64,000 nt of DNA from Tangfeifania diversioriginum. GTDB lineage: Bacteria; Bacteroidota; Bacteroidia; Bacteroidales; Prolixibacteraceae. The translations under genes and the position numbers were made by a program. Each line of letters opens with the position of its first letter. Position 1 is the first letter of the stretch. Location of the stretch: positions 1 to 64,000 of the forward strand of contig NZ_FQZE01000017.1 in NCBI RefSeq assembly GCF_900141875.1, in the 5' to 3' direction. Of this stretch, positions 1 through 9,488 are shown piece by piece. Below the pieces are notes generated by a model. The model was not told the origin of the DNA. It did no database searches and saw only the letters and a program-made list of their open reading frames with translations.

Positions 1-62
1 GCTCCGGCTACCAATGCGCTTTTCAGAAATCTTCTTCTGGATGATTTTTTATCGAAACTCAT
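1..62 (-). CDS. Tat-exported protein, N-terminal fragment (runs off left edge)
   Basis: Reading leftward from an ATG at 60-62 gives 20 codons beginning MSFDKKSSRRRFLKSALVAG. The SRRRFLK motif followed by small and hydrophobic residues is a twin-arginine (Tat) signal peptide. The rest of the gene lies outside the window, so the family cannot be named. In this phylum such a peptide often precedes Gfo/Idh/MocA oxidoreductases, sugar isomerases or sulfatases, and the next gene to the right in the same direction is a DUF1080 hydrolase beside a Tat-exported Gfo/Idh/MocA enzyme. A role in the same sugar locus is inference only. Confidence 0.6.
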   Translation of the reverse strand, partial: MSFDKKSSRRRFLKSALVAG

Positions 63-118
63 TGTATTGATTTTATAAGTATTTTAAATTGAATTCTCCC
101 TCATTTAGGAAATAATTC

Positions 119-126
119 CAAAGATA
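119..126 (-). promoter_or_regulatory. Putative -7 promoter element for the left-edge Tat gene
   Basis: On the minus strand this reads TATCTTTG, an exact match to the Bacteroidota -7 consensus TAnnTTTG, about 57 bases upstream of the ATG at 62. No clear -33 TTG lies at the usual distance. It implies that the partial gene has its own promoter rather than depending on readthrough from the DUF1080 gene. The rest of the 295-base gap (63-357) is AT-rich and shows no gene. Confidence 0.4.
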
Positions 127-357
127 ATATTTGCTTTTGAAAAAAATAAAAAACTTTTGTGACAAAAACCTGATGGCACTTCAAATAGATTAATATTCAA
201 TGATTACCAGTTTTTATGACTATGCTTGAACTTATTCAGTTTTACAAAAAATAAATGTGACAAATTTGAAAGGGCTAAATTATTTGGAAAATTTGGGATA
301 TGTCAGATAACACCAAATTTCATCCAATAAACGCATTTTGGTTCAGCAATTTTTTTA

Positions 358-1293
358 CTAATTTTCGCTTTTTGTCATTTTTAGCAACCACTCAAGGAAT
401 TGAGAAGCACTAGCTTCTGAACAATTTCTTAGGCTTTTCTCCAGACTTTTGGCAACTGCATCTTTTTTTGCTCCTGAGCTATCGGGAGCGGTTGATTCGG
501 CAACAAGGTCAAAAAGCACTTGTTTGGCCCCGCTTTGTGCCACCGGACTTTTAGCGGAAAGCAATTGAGCAAGCGGCTCAATCATGGGAGCTCCAATTTT
601 AAGGGCAGCTGCATGGGCTGGTTTTCTATACCGGGCATCTTCTTCAAAAAAACCTGCCTTCACATACTCCGGCTCCAAATCGAGATTTCGGATAGAAATA
701 TTCCTGAAACGGGCAGATTCTCCTTTTTTACTGTGGTTCGACTGAAACCCGATTGCACCGGTAATATGTTTATTTTTCATGCTTCCCACCGTATCGATAT
801 TGGCCTTGGTAGTTACTTGCCCGTCAACCGAAACAGTAATTAGGTTCCTGTCGCACCTGATTTCCATTTGGTGCCAGATTCCGGTGGTTTCGTCGGGACG
901 GTTGGTAACAGCTACATGTCCGTAAAGTGACCCCGTGCAATGTAAATCATCGCGGTATGGTGTCCAGGGTGCCAAAAGCTGCACCTCCACGCCAGTCTCC
1001 CAGGGATTTTCGTGATTGCAACGGATTAAAACACCGCTGTTTCCTACCTCTGAGAGCAGGTATTCGAACCGAAAAATATAATTGGCAAACTCTTCTTTTG
1101 TAAAAATATCGCTGCCGTTGGATGGTTCGGCAACCATAATACCATCAATTACTTCAAAACCGGGCACTTCACCGGGCATTGTCCAGCCCGTAAGGTCTTT
1201 CCCATTGAAAAGGGAAATAAATTGCTTGTGTTCCTGTGAAAATCCCCCAATTGAAAATGCTAAAATTATTGCAAGAGCTAAGATTCTTTTCAT
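358..1293 (-). CDS. DUF1080 (3-keto-disaccharide hydrolase) family secreted protein
   Basis: 311 aa. Residues 1-19 form a signal peptide ending near GFSQ. Residues ~25-205 match the DUF1080 / 3-keto-disaccharide hydrolase fold (LFNGKDLTGW near the start, then NSGVLIRC and GAIGFQ), a concanavalin-like beta sandwich. Characterised relatives cleave glycosides after the sugar has been oxidised at C3, so the adjacent Gfo/Idh/MocA oxidoreductase, 18 bases upstream in the same direction, is the natural partner. The last ~100 residues are helical and alanine-rich, HEAT-like, and lie outside the usual domain. It is the distal gene of the leftward SusC-SusD-oxidoreductase group. The family call is secure; the exact substrate is unknown. 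Confidence 0.85.
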   Translation of the reverse strand: MKRILALAIILAFSIGGFSQEHKQFISLFNGKDLTGWTMPGEVPGFEVIDGIMVAEPSNGSDIFTKEEFANYIFRFEYLLSEVGNSGVLIRCNHENPWETGVEVQLLAPWTPYRDDLHCTGSLYGHVAVTNRPDETTGIWHQMEIRCDRNLITVSVDGQVTTKANIDTVGSMKNKHITGAIGFQSNHSKKGESARFRNISIRNLDLEPEYVKAGFFEEDARYRKPAHAAALKIGAPMIEPLAQLLSAKSPVAQSGAKQVLFDLVAESTAPDSSGAKKDAVAKSLEKSLRNCSEASASQFLEWLLKMTKSEN

Positions 1294-1311
1294 CAGAATT
1301 GATTTTTGATG

Positions 1312-2610
1312 TTAATAATCCGGAAGTTTCCAGGGAGAACGGTATTTTCTTGCCAGTAAAAAGTTGGCCGCAGAGTCGTTTTTGAATTCTTCCCGGGTAC
1401 TGTCCCAGCTGAGTTTACGTTTCAGCCTGAATGAAATAAGTGCCAGGTGCATGGGAAGCGTCATTTTTCGGGCATACTCCAGGTTGCTTTCGGGTTGATT
1501 ACGCGATTTTACAGCATCGAGAAAATTACGCTGGTGCCCCGGCGATCGGGGTAAAGTTTTAGGAACCTCTGGCAAATCAGAAAAAGTTTCGTTCCCGATT
1601 TTAATGATGCGATTTTCATAATCGCAGGTCAGTGTGCCTTTTTCTCCCTCGAAATGAGCCCCAATGTGCATATTTTCAGCATTGGGCACCTGGGGTGGTT
1701 TGGTGGTCCAGAAAACGTCCAGGTCTTTGAATTTGAAATCCACGTCAATCCATTTTGGGGTGTCGGCAATACCGTCGTCGGGAACTTCACCGCGTGCATC
1801 AATGGAAGTCAGGTTTTCCGGACTGACTGACATGTACATGATATCGGCAATGTGGCACCAGAAATCGGCAAAAACACCGCCTGAATAATCGAAAAAGCTG
1901 CGAAAGGTGCCATGGCATTTAACCGGGGTGTATTCAGAATAGGGAGCCGGGCCGAGCCACATATCCCAGTCGAGATGTTCGGGAGGCATTTCGTTGGGAG
2001 GAAAACCCAGTCCTTTTGTTCCTCCTGTTTTCCACAACCTGACCGTGTTTATTTTTCCCAATGCGCCCGATTGTATGATTTCGGCTACACGGTGGTAATT
2101 TTCGCCGGCATGAATTTGCGTCCCCAACTGAAAAATACGGTTGTGGTGTTTCAAGGCTTCCAGCATCACCTGTCCTTCTCTGGGGGAGTACGACAAAGGT
2201 TTTTCGCCATACACGTCTTTACCCGATTCAAACGCCATAATGGCCACCATCGCATGCCAATGGTCGGGTGTGGCACAGGTAACCACGTCAATATCTTTTC
2301 TGTCGATGATATACCTGAAATCAGAATACAAATCAGGGTTTGCTGACGGATTGCGCGACTGGAGCAGCTTTTTTGCATCGTTTAGCCGGAGTTTGTCCAC
2401 ATCGCAAAGTGCAATTGTTTCCACATCGGGAAACGCAGAAAACCAGCGGATGTGCGAACTGCCCATATTTCCGGTGCCAATATGTGCCACTCTGATTTTG
2501 TCGGCGGGAGTAATTTTTGTGATGGCATTTGTTGCCAACGGTAACCCAGCCAGGCCGATGCCTGTGGTTTTTAAAAATCTTCTTCGGTTTATTTTAGTTA
2601 TTGGTTTCAT
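1312..2610 (-). CDS. Tat-exported Gfo/Idh/MocA family oxidoreductase
   Basis: 432 aa from MKPITK; an ATG three codons upstream (2619) is possible. The N-terminus carries a Tat signal, NRRRFLK followed by TTGIGLAGLPLA. A Rossmann domain starts at RVAHIGTGNMG, the EKP motif (GEKPLSY) that places the catalytic lysine is present, and the C-terminal domain has SGGVFADFWCHIADI. The family carries out NAD(P)-dependent oxidation or reduction of sugar hydroxyls. Export through Tat implies folding with cofactor before export, as in glucose-fructose oxidoreductase. It sits 81 bases downstream of susD and 18 bases before the DUF1080 hydrolase, which suggests C3 oxidation of a glycoside followed by cleavage. 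Substrate unknown. Confidence 0.88.
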   Translation of the reverse strand: MKPITKINRRRFLKTTGIGLAGLPLATNAITKITPADKIRVAHIGTGNMGSSHIRWFSAFPDVETIALCDVDKLRLNDAKKLLQSRNPSANPDLYSDFRYIIDRKDIDVVTCATPDHWHAMVAIMAFESGKDVYGEKPLSYSPREGQVMLEALKHHNRIFQLGTQIHAGENYHRVAEIIQSGALGKINTVRLWKTGGTKGLGFPPNEMPPEHLDWDMWLGPAPYSEYTPVKCHGTFRSFFDYSGGVFADFWCHIADIMYMSVSPENLTSIDARGEVPDDGIADTPKWIDVDFKFKDLDVFWTTKPPQVPNAENMHIGAHFEGEKGTLTCDYENRIIKIGNETFSDLPEVPKTLPRSPGHQRNFLDAVKSRNQPESNLEYARKMTLPMHLALISFRLKRKLSWDSTREEFKNDSAANFLLARKYRSPWKLPDY

Positions 2611-2691
2611 TCGGTGCAATTTAGCTAAAAAATAAAAAATTGAAAAAGAGGGTCAATTTTTTCATTAACCCTCTTTTGTGCTATAAATTTA

Positions 2692-4290
2692 TTAGTAACC
2701 CGGATTTTGCCTTAACCCCGGATTAACCCGTAAACTATTTTCATGGAAAGGCCATAAATAGTTGTGAGAGTTGAATGACCTGTCTTCGATTTTCAACGAT
2801 ACCAGCTGTCCGTTTTCTTTTCGGGTATGGCCCAATGCGGGTTGATTTAATACCTCTTCGGCAGTGTGCCATCTGATGATATCGTTATACCGCAATCCTT
2901 CGGCGGCAAATTCAACTCGACGTTCATTCCTTATTAATTCAATCCAGTCTTGCTGGCTGTATGAGTCATACTTTGGCAGCGTAACATCCGCCTCGCTCAT
3001 ATCCAAACCTGCCCGTTCTCTAATCTGGTTTATGCAGCTTTTGGCCAGCTCATCTACATCGTTCATCATGATTTTTGCTTCTGCATACGTTAGCAATACC
3101 TCGGCATAACGTAAAAAAGCAAATTCCATATTTCCACTGCTCTTAAATGCATCGGCTTCCGAAACATACTTTTTGAACCAATATCCTGAGCTACTTGCAC
3201 GTTGGTTTTCGTAGAACATGGGATTATTTTCATTGTAAATATCAATGGTATCACCATAGAAAATATCGCCGTGCCCCATTATACTTGAACTGTAGCGTGG
3301 GTCACGATTAAGCGATGGATTTAATTCGTATTCTTCTTTTGAATGTAATGGGCAATCGTTGATTGGATTACCCTGTAGGGTCCAATAGGAATCAACCAGC
3401 GATTTTAGCGGAACGAGATAAGACTGACCGGGACCTGTGCGATAGTGCGGTCCGAGATCCCTGAAACCATAGGTTGCCCTGTTTCCGTTACTTTCCCTGT
3501 TCAGGTGCATAATAAATTCGTTATTGTTTGAACATGCCTCATATTGGAATAGATCGCCATAAACAGGATGCAACGAATAATTCCCACTATCCATAATTTC
3601 TTTAGCCAGCCGTGCTGCAAGTTCGTACCGTTCGTTATACAGTGCATAACGCATGGTCAGCGCTTTGAGTGAATATTTATTAAACATGTATTTGTCAGTA
3701 GTATATTCTTCGGCAGGTAATCTGCTGGCTATTTCTTCGGCAAGAGGGAAGAGTTCATCTAAAATTTCCTCTTTTGGTGTAGCTGGCTGAGTGGCATCAG
3801 CTAAATCGGCAGGTTCCAGGTGAAATGGCACATCACCCCAGCGGAAAGTCAATTTGAAGTAATGCCAAATGCGTAATGCTTCAAGAATACTCTTGTATTT
3901 TTGTCGTACAGACTCATTCTCAACATAAGGCACATCGGCATTAGCAATAAAAGTGTTCAAACGCCCCAGGTGTTTCATCTGTAACTCGTAATAATAGAGG
4001 AAAGCATCTGTATTGCTATTGAAGTTGCCATTTGCCAATCGTTGGTGGTGGTCTCCCTCAAGTCGGCTGTAGGCATTGTCCGATTTACCGTCATGCATGT
4101 AGATCATGGTCCTTCGGTTTGATGTTAAAGTAAAAACATCCAGGTAGCTACTGTAAATCACTCTTCGCAGGTCTTCTTCATCATTGAAAAATTCAACAAA
4201 TGAAGTGGCTGTGGGATCTCTTTTATCCAGAAAATCTTCGCATCCAACTAACGTAGTTGTTATAAGCAGAATTAATATTATTTTTTTCAT
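2692..4290 (-). CDS. SusD/RagB family outer-membrane glycan-binding lipoprotein
   Basis: 532 aa. The N-terminus is a lipoprotein signal with the lipidation Cys at position ~17 (TTLVGC), followed by EDFLDKRDPTA, typical of SusD proteins. The N-terminal part is TPR-like helical. The C-terminus carries the usual SusD block (WIELIRNERRVEFAAEGLRYNDIIRW) and ends LRQNPGY. SusD lipoproteins form the lid on a SusC TonB-dependent porin and capture oligosaccharide at the cell surface. It begins 22 bases after the susC stop, so the two are co-transcribed. The glycan cannot be read from sequence; no glycoside hydrolase or sensor gene is adjacent on this side. Confidence 0.93.
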   Translation of the reverse strand: MKKIILILLITTTLVGCEDFLDKRDPTATSFVEFFNDEEDLRRVIYSSYLDVFTLTSNRRTMIYMHDGKSDNAYSRLEGDHHQRLANGNFNSNTDAFLYYYELQMKHLGRLNTFIANADVPYVENESVRQKYKSILEALRIWHYFKLTFRWGDVPFHLEPADLADATQPATPKEEILDELFPLAEEIASRLPAEEYTTDKYMFNKYSLKALTMRYALYNERYELAARLAKEIMDSGNYSLHPVYGDLFQYEACSNNNEFIMHLNRESNGNRATYGFRDLGPHYRTGPGQSYLVPLKSLVDSYWTLQGNPINDCPLHSKEEYELNPSLNRDPRYSSSIMGHGDIFYGDTIDIYNENNPMFYENQRASSSGYWFKKYVSEADAFKSSGNMEFAFLRYAEVLLTYAEAKIMMNDVDELAKSCINQIRERAGLDMSEADVTLPKYDSYSQQDWIELIRNERRVEFAAEGLRYNDIIRWHTAEEVLNQPALGHTRKENGQLVSLKIEDRSFNSHNYLWPFHENSLRVNPGLRQNPGY

Positions 4291-4312
4291 CTTGAAAAAT
4301 CTATTTAAATTT

Positions 4313-7228
4313 TTAAAATATTGTTGCTTTTACACCGATACTATATGTCGCCATCCTTGGATAATTGCCATTTCCACCATTTCTTTCAGGTTCCAGCCCT
4401 TCCCAGTTGGTAAAGGTGATGGCATCCTGGGCATTGACATAAAAGCGTACGTTTCTGATATTATCCCCTATTTTTGGTATAGAATAACCTAACTGGATGG
4501 TTTTCATCCTGAAAAATGAAGCGTCACTTAACCATACATCGCTAAGGCGGGCATTTGTGCTTGAACCTGTCCATACGCGGGGGAAGCGGCTGTTCTGATT
4601 ATCAGGAGTCCAGCGGTTTTCCATGTAATATTCCCGGGGAGCCCCCAGTGAATTACTTGAACCATCCATTAATACAGGATAACCTTCCATTCCGTTCAAA
4701 CGACCGGTACGTTTACCAACACCCTGACCAAGGATTGAAAAGTCCCAGCGCTTATATTGCAGATCGATACTTACTGAATAATTATAATGCGGGAATGGAT
4801 CGCCAAGAATTACTTTATCCTGGTCATTTATAATTCCATCGTTGTTTTGATCAACATATTTGATGTCACCCGGAAGGGTATTGGGCAATTTGGCTTCGGT
4901 TGCTTCTACATCAGCTTCGTTGCTGAAATAACCATCACTTTCATATCCGTAATAATTATCTACCGGAATTCCCTTAAACCAGATTTTATCGTTATTATTT
5001 TTGAAAATTAAGGTATCAGATTCTGCATAACCGGCTTTCAAAACCTTGTTTTGATTGTCAAAAACCATCGCGCCAATACTATAGGAGAATTCACCTATTT
5101 TGTCTGACCAGTTTGCAGAAACTTCCCATCCTTTATTTTCAACTTCACCAATATTAACTGAAGAAGTTAGATAATATGACCCAGTGAGTGGCGGGACCGG
5201 GAAATCAGAGTAAATTAAATCATAAGAATACTTATTGTAGGCATCAAATGTGATGTTCAGCCTGTTTTTGAGGGTGGTAATATCAACTCCCAGGTTGGCC
5301 TGGCGTTGTTTTTCCCATGTAAAATCTGGATTGGGCACACGCATTGTCCAGCCCCAGGTATTCACAATTTCCTGCCACAAATAAGGTGAAACGTTTTCAT
5401 TTCCAATTAAACCATACGAAGCACGTATTTTAAAATTATCAATAACTCCCTGGCTTTTTAGTGATTCCATAAAACTTTCGTTATGAAGGTTCCATCCCAA
5501 AGATGCCGAGGGGAAGAATCCCCAGCGTTTGCCTGGCGCAAATTTACTGCTGCCGTCGGTTCTCACTGTGGTTTCTAAAAGATAGCGGTTATCAAAAGAG
5601 TAGTTTAATTTTCCGAAAAATGAAGATTTCGCAATTTCCCGGTAATCGGTGTAGGTATAATTCATTATTTCAGAACCAACTACTAAATAAATTTTATCCT
5701 GTTCCTGGCGTAAGTTTTTTTCGTAGTTCAGAAGGCCTCGTGCTGTAATTTGACTCACACTTACTCCCTGAGAAGCACCTACTGCATTTGACCAAACATC
5801 GACAGGTTTGCCATCGCCATCAAAAAATTTAAAGGTTTCCCTTTTATATTTATCCGCTGATTTATTAATCATATACGACACATTACCTGAAATATGCAGA
5901 TTGTCATTAATGTAATATCTTGGTCTCAGGTTGATTGTACTTCTGTCGTGCAGGTTGTTTTTTGTTCCTCCATATTTAATTGAAGCCATTGGGTTCATGT
6001 TATTATGAAGAATATAATGGTCTTCAATGTCTAAATTTTCTTTGTCATAGAAAATGTCTTGTGTTGGGTTCATTCGCCAGGCAATTTGATAAAGGCCATG
6101 CCCGTCGTCGTTGGCATAAAGCCTGTCAACCTGGAGCCTGTGGGCATAAAAATCGGCAAGGAGCACAAAACGATCAGCAATATTAATGTTTGTGTTAAAT
6201 CGTGCACTAAATTTCTGTGTCCCTTCAATAGTATTTAGTCCACTTTCTTCCACGTATCCTAACATTAAGTTGAATGTGCCGACACCCCCACCACCGGAAA
6301 TGTTTGCCGAAGTATTATGCGAGTAAGCTGTTTTCTGCATAACGGCATCCAGCCAATCGGTGTTGGTATAATTGCCGTTATCAGCCATTGAAATTTCTTC
6401 TTGTGTAAAAAGAGGCTCTTGTCCCTGCATTTGCCTGGCTTCGTTATTCAGGCGCATGTAATTGGAGGAGCCTACAAAATCGGGCAAATCAATTGGTTTT
6501 TGAAAAGCCGCCCAACTGTGCAGGTTAACTTTGAATTCACCGGTGCTACCGCGTTCTGTTTCAATAATAATTACACCGTTGGCCCCCCGGGAGCCATACA
6601 TCGAAGCAGAAGCCGCATCTTTCAATACGCTGATACTCTTAATCTGATTTGGATCGATATCGGTTAACGATTGTTCCATTCCGTCCACAATTACCAGTGG
6701 TTCAGCGTCTTGTAAGGTGCTAAGCCCTCTGATAGAGATTGTACCCGGCACACTACCCGGCAAGTTGCTCCCCTGCATAAGCGTTGCACCGGCTACGGTA
6801 CCACTAAATGCTTCCTCGAGCTTAAATATAGGACGGTTTTCTACTTTATCCATTTCAACCGTTTCAACGGATGAAGCAAGGTGCTGTCGCTCAACCGAGT
6901 TGTAACCCATGACCACAACTTCACCCACATCAATGTTGTCTTCTATAAGTACTACATCAATCTGTGTTTTACCAGCTGTGTTTATTTCATTGTCTTTATA
7001 TCCAAGGCTACTGAAAATAAGTGTAACATCTTCATTAACTGATAATTCGTATTCTCCCAGTTCGTTGGTTGCGGTCCCTATTGTTGCACCTTTGATAACC
7101 ACATTTACGTACGGAATGGGTTCTCCTCTTGTATCAGTAACGGTACCATGTACCGTTTTTTGTTGCGCCCATCCCTGAAAAGCGAAAAACAAAAATGCTA
7201 GTAACGTTATAATTTTCAACTTATTCAT
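4313..7228 (-). CDS. SusC/RagA family TonB-linked outer-membrane transporter
   Basis: 971 aa. A signal peptide (residues 1-21, ending GWAQ) is followed by a carboxypeptidase-regulatory-like Ig domain (VHGTVTDTRGEPIPYVNVVIKG). Next comes the TonB plug with DVGEVVVMGY, RGLSTLQDAEPLVIVDGM and the SusC hallmark KDAASASMYGSRGANGVI, then a 22-strand beta barrel ending MATYSIGVKATIF. It imports glycans captured by the SusD partner, driven by TonB-ExbBD. There is no N-terminal STN domain, so it is not a transducer for an anti-sigma/ECF pair, and no such pair is nearby. It is the first gene of the leftward locus. Confidence 0.95.
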   Translation of the reverse strand: MNKLKIITLLAFLFFAFQGWAQQKTVHGTVTDTRGEPIPYVNVVIKGATIGTATNELGEYELSVNEDVTLIFSSLGYKDNEINTAGKTQIDVVLIEDNIDVGEVVVMGYNSVERQHLASSVETVEMDKVENRPIFKLEEAFSGTVAGATLMQGSNLPGSVPGTISIRGLSTLQDAEPLVIVDGMEQSLTDIDPNQIKSISVLKDAASASMYGSRGANGVIIIETERGSTGEFKVNLHSWAAFQKPIDLPDFVGSSNYMRLNNEARQMQGQEPLFTQEEISMADNGNYTNTDWLDAVMQKTAYSHNTSANISGGGGVGTFNLMLGYVEESGLNTIEGTQKFSARFNTNINIADRFVLLADFYAHRLQVDRLYANDDGHGLYQIAWRMNPTQDIFYDKENLDIEDHYILHNNMNPMASIKYGGTKNNLHDRSTINLRPRYYINDNLHISGNVSYMINKSADKYKRETFKFFDGDGKPVDVWSNAVGASQGVSVSQITARGLLNYEKNLRQEQDKIYLVVGSEIMNYTYTDYREIAKSSFFGKLNYSFDNRYLLETTVRTDGSSKFAPGKRWGFFPSASLGWNLHNESFMESLKSQGVIDNFKIRASYGLIGNENVSPYLWQEIVNTWGWTMRVPNPDFTWEKQRQANLGVDITTLKNRLNITFDAYNKYSYDLIYSDFPVPPLTGSYYLTSSVNIGEVENKGWEVSANWSDKIGEFSYSIGAMVFDNQNKVLKAGYAESDTLIFKNNNDKIWFKGIPVDNYYGYESDGYFSNEADVEATEAKLPNTLPGDIKYVDQNNDGIINDQDKVILGDPFPHYNYSVSIDLQYKRWDFSILGQGVGKRTGRLNGMEGYPVLMDGSSNSLGAPREYYMENRWTPDNQNSRFPRVWTGSSTNARLSDVWLSDASFFRMKTIQLGYSIPKIGDNIRNVRFYVNAQDAITFTNWEGLEPERNGGNGNYPRMATYSIGVKATIF

Positions 7229-7761
7229 TGATTTAATTTTTAAAATTTAAATTGGATTTTATTTACTCAAACAAGTTTGTGTGAAATTTTGAAAACATGT
7301 TTTAATCTGAATTTTACTCTTTTCGAACAATTTTTTAATGTTTTTAACCAAAAATGAATTTTGGCTATTTTTTCATAGCTACCTCCTTCCTGTTTTTTAT
7401 GTTATTTAACTAAGCTTTTCTATGGGGTATTATTGTTAAGTGTTTGAACTGAAATTCTTTCTAAATCCATGTTTCTTTCTTTTGTTTGTGTTATTGCAAA
7501 GAAGGCATAAAAATAATAAACTTAAACATATTTTAACATTAATCACAATATCTTTTTAAATTTATCTTTAAGTTAAAATCACAATTTGTTATTTTTTAGC
7601 AATTTGCGCGCTTGTAGTAAAATTTACAATAAGCCAATTGACTAATCGTTAATTTATTTCAAAGCGATGTGAGGAAATTCAATTGGGGTAGTAGCCAAAA
7701 TACTAAAATTTAAGCTTCCTGTTGAATTTGAGCAGGTTAGGGGGTGTTTCTTTTATGTTGA
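7229..7761. other. AT-rich intergenic region upstream of susC
   Basis: 533 bases between the susC start and the stop of the EEP-family gene, both read leftward. It should contain the susC promoter and leader, but no exact minus-strand TAnnTTTG close to the susC start was found. There is no open reading frame with family features and no strong terminator hairpin. Long leaders are common upstream of SusC genes and may carry post-transcriptional control; that is inference. Confidence 0.4.
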
Positions 7762-8559
7762 TTAATGAATTTCCATTTCTGCAACTACAGGCAAATGATC
7801 TGACAAGGTAACCTGTGGTGTATATGAATTTTTCACTTTCCAGTTTTTGGCTGGTCGGTAAAAAATGTAGTCAATCTTGGATTTTGGATTTTGTGAAGGA
7901 ATGGTAAAATCAGGGCTGCAGGCCTGGAGCCAGTTTCTCATGCCCTTGCTAATTTCGGGAGAATCAGGTTGTCCGTTAAAGTCGCCGGCAATTATTAGCG
8001 GTTGTTTAATTTTTTTGAGGGCCTTGTTAATTGCTTTTGCCTGAATAGTGCGCACCTTGGATGAAGAGTGGTCGAGATGAGTAGAAATGAAAGTGAATTG
8101 TTGGCCGGTAGGTAATTCGACATCAGCTAATAAAAGTGCACGTTGTTCATTCGAACCTTCGGGAACAGGAAGCAAAATTTTCCGGGTTTTTTCAAACGGA
8201 TATTTTGACAGAATTCCTATTCCGTAATATCCTCCCGAGTAATCAATTGTTCGGGCATAAGCTGTTAACATTCCGGTACGGAACCCCAGTTCAGTAATAA
8301 AATCTTTCCCATTTTGGTGTGGAGCCCGTTCCCGGTTTGTTCGTACATCAACTTCCTGAAGAGCAACCACGTCGGGGTTTTCACTTTTAATAAATTCTGC
8401 CAGTTCTTCCAGTGAAGCAAGTTCTCCAAACCGAAGGTTGTAACTTAATACCTTTAGAGGATGCCCTTTATCTTCAGTGTGTTGCGCAGATGTAGAAACA
8501 GACAAAAACCCCAGCCCCAAAATTGAAAAGATAATAATCCAATATTTTATTCTAATCAT
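7762..8559 (-). CDS. Secreted endonuclease/exonuclease/phosphatase (EEP) family protein
   Basis: 265 aa. Residues 1-26 are a signal peptide ending STSAQ, so the enzyme is periplasmic or extracellular. The EEP motifs occur in order: LSYNLRFG, DVVALQEVD (metal-binding Glu), THLDHSS (catalytic His), AGDFNGQPDS (catalytic Asp/Asn), KIDYIFYRP and LSDHLPV (C-terminal Asp/His). The fold covers metal-dependent phosphodiesterases from DNase I to sphingomyelinase and inositol phosphatases, so the substrate is open; a secreted phosphodiesterase or phosphatase is the safest reading. It is followed 40 bases upstream on this strand by lipB, with no sign of functional linkage. Confidence 0.85.
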   Translation of the reverse strand: MIRIKYWIIIFSILGLGFLSVSTSAQHTEDKGHPLKVLSYNLRFGELASLEELAEFIKSENPDVVALQEVDVRTNRERAPHQNGKDFITELGFRTGMLTAYARTIDYSGGYYGIGILSKYPFEKTRKILLPVPEGSNEQRALLLADVELPTGQQFTFISTHLDHSSSKVRTIQAKAINKALKKIKQPLIIAGDFNGQPDSPEISKGMRNWLQACSPDFTIPSQNPKSKIDYIFYRPAKNWKVKNSYTPQVTLSDHLPVVAEMEIH

Positions 8560-8599
8560 AATTTTAAAATTTATTTTATCTCACTTGAGATTTAACCTG

Positions 8600-9265
8600 T
8601 TAAAAAATCTGGTTAAACTTTTCTTTTACAATCTCTTTCATCTCATCCATCGGAATTTCTTTTCCGAGTTCCTGCTGAATGGAAGTTACACCAAAAGTGA
8701 GGCCGCAGGGGTTGATGTAGCTGAAATAGCGCATGTCGGTATTTACATTGAGCGCAAAGCCGTGCATGGTCACATAGCGGCTCACGCGCACACCAATGGC
8801 GCAGATTTTCCGGGCGCGGGAAGGGTGATCAAAATCGAGCCAAACGCCGGTGGCACCTTCTTTTCGTCCACCTTCCAAACCGTATTCAGCGATAGTGGCA
8901 ATTATGGCATCTTCCATTTTTTCGATGTATTCGCGCACCCCGATTTTGTAATATTCCAAATCGATGATGGGATAGCCCACCAACTGGCCCGGCCCATGGT
9001 AGGTAATGTCGCCGCCACGGTTGATTTTGTAAAAAGTGGCTTCAATTTTTTTCAGTAAATCGCCGTGTGCCAGCAGGTTTTTTTCGTCGCCGCTTTTCCC
9101 AAGCGTATAAACATGCGGATGCTCCACCAAAATAAACTGGTTTTTTGAAGTCGGTTGTTTGCTTGCCCGTTTTTCTGCAATTATTTCTGCAAGGATTTGT
9201 TCCTGCTGGTCCCAAACTACTTTGTAGTCTTTCAGACCGATATCGTTGTAATTAAATTGTGCCAT
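8600..9265 (-). CDS. lipB: Octanoyl-[ACP]:protein N-octanoyltransferase LipB
   Basis: 221 aa, the usual length. It transfers octanoate from acyl carrier protein to the lipoyl domains of 2-oxo acid dehydrogenases and GcvH, the first step of lipoate synthesis. Signature motifs: VEHPHVYTLGKSG, the RGGDITYHGPGQLVGYPI core, KICAIGVRV containing the catalytic lysine, and NPCGL containing the catalytic cysteine. lipA, which inserts the sulfurs, lies 223 bases upstream on the same strand, separated by a hairpin repeat, so the pathway is clustered though perhaps not co-transcribed. Confidence 0.96.
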   Translation of the reverse strand: MAQFNYNDIGLKDYKVVWDQQEQILAEIIAEKRASKQPTSKNQFILVEHPHVYTLGKSGDEKNLLAHGDLLKKIEATFYKINRGGDITYHGPGQLVGYPIIDLEYYKIGVREYIEKMEDAIIATIAEYGLEGGRKEGATGVWLDFDHPSRARKICAIGVRVSRYVTMHGFALNVNTDMRYFSYINPCGLTFGVTSIQQELGKEIPMDEMKEIVKEKFNQIF

Positions 9266-9451
9266 TATTGCTACAAATTTGAAATAAAGCCATTTTTCCT
9301 AAGTCAAAAAAATAATAAGGTAATAAGGTTACATCTATTATTCATGCAAAATTGGCTACTAAAGTTTAAAATAAAAATAAGGTTTTGGTCAGTATCTTAA
9401 ATATTTCTATAAATCAAAAATTTCACCCTTAAAAACCATCTTCATCTTTCT

Positions 9452-9470
9452 CCTTCCCTTTCGGGGAAGG
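9452..9470. repeat. CCTTCCC/GGGAAGG hairpin repeat
   Basis: CCTTCCC and GGGAAGG separated by five bases form a short GC-rich stem in an otherwise AT-rich lipA-lipB gap, followed by TTGGGATGGGGCTTTCCCC. Similar hairpins occur at 53408-53426 and 53488-53504. It resembles a common intergenic hairpin family of this phylum and could also act as a weak terminator downstream of lipA. Confidence 0.55.
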
Positions 9471-9488
9471 TTGGGATGGGGCTTTCCC

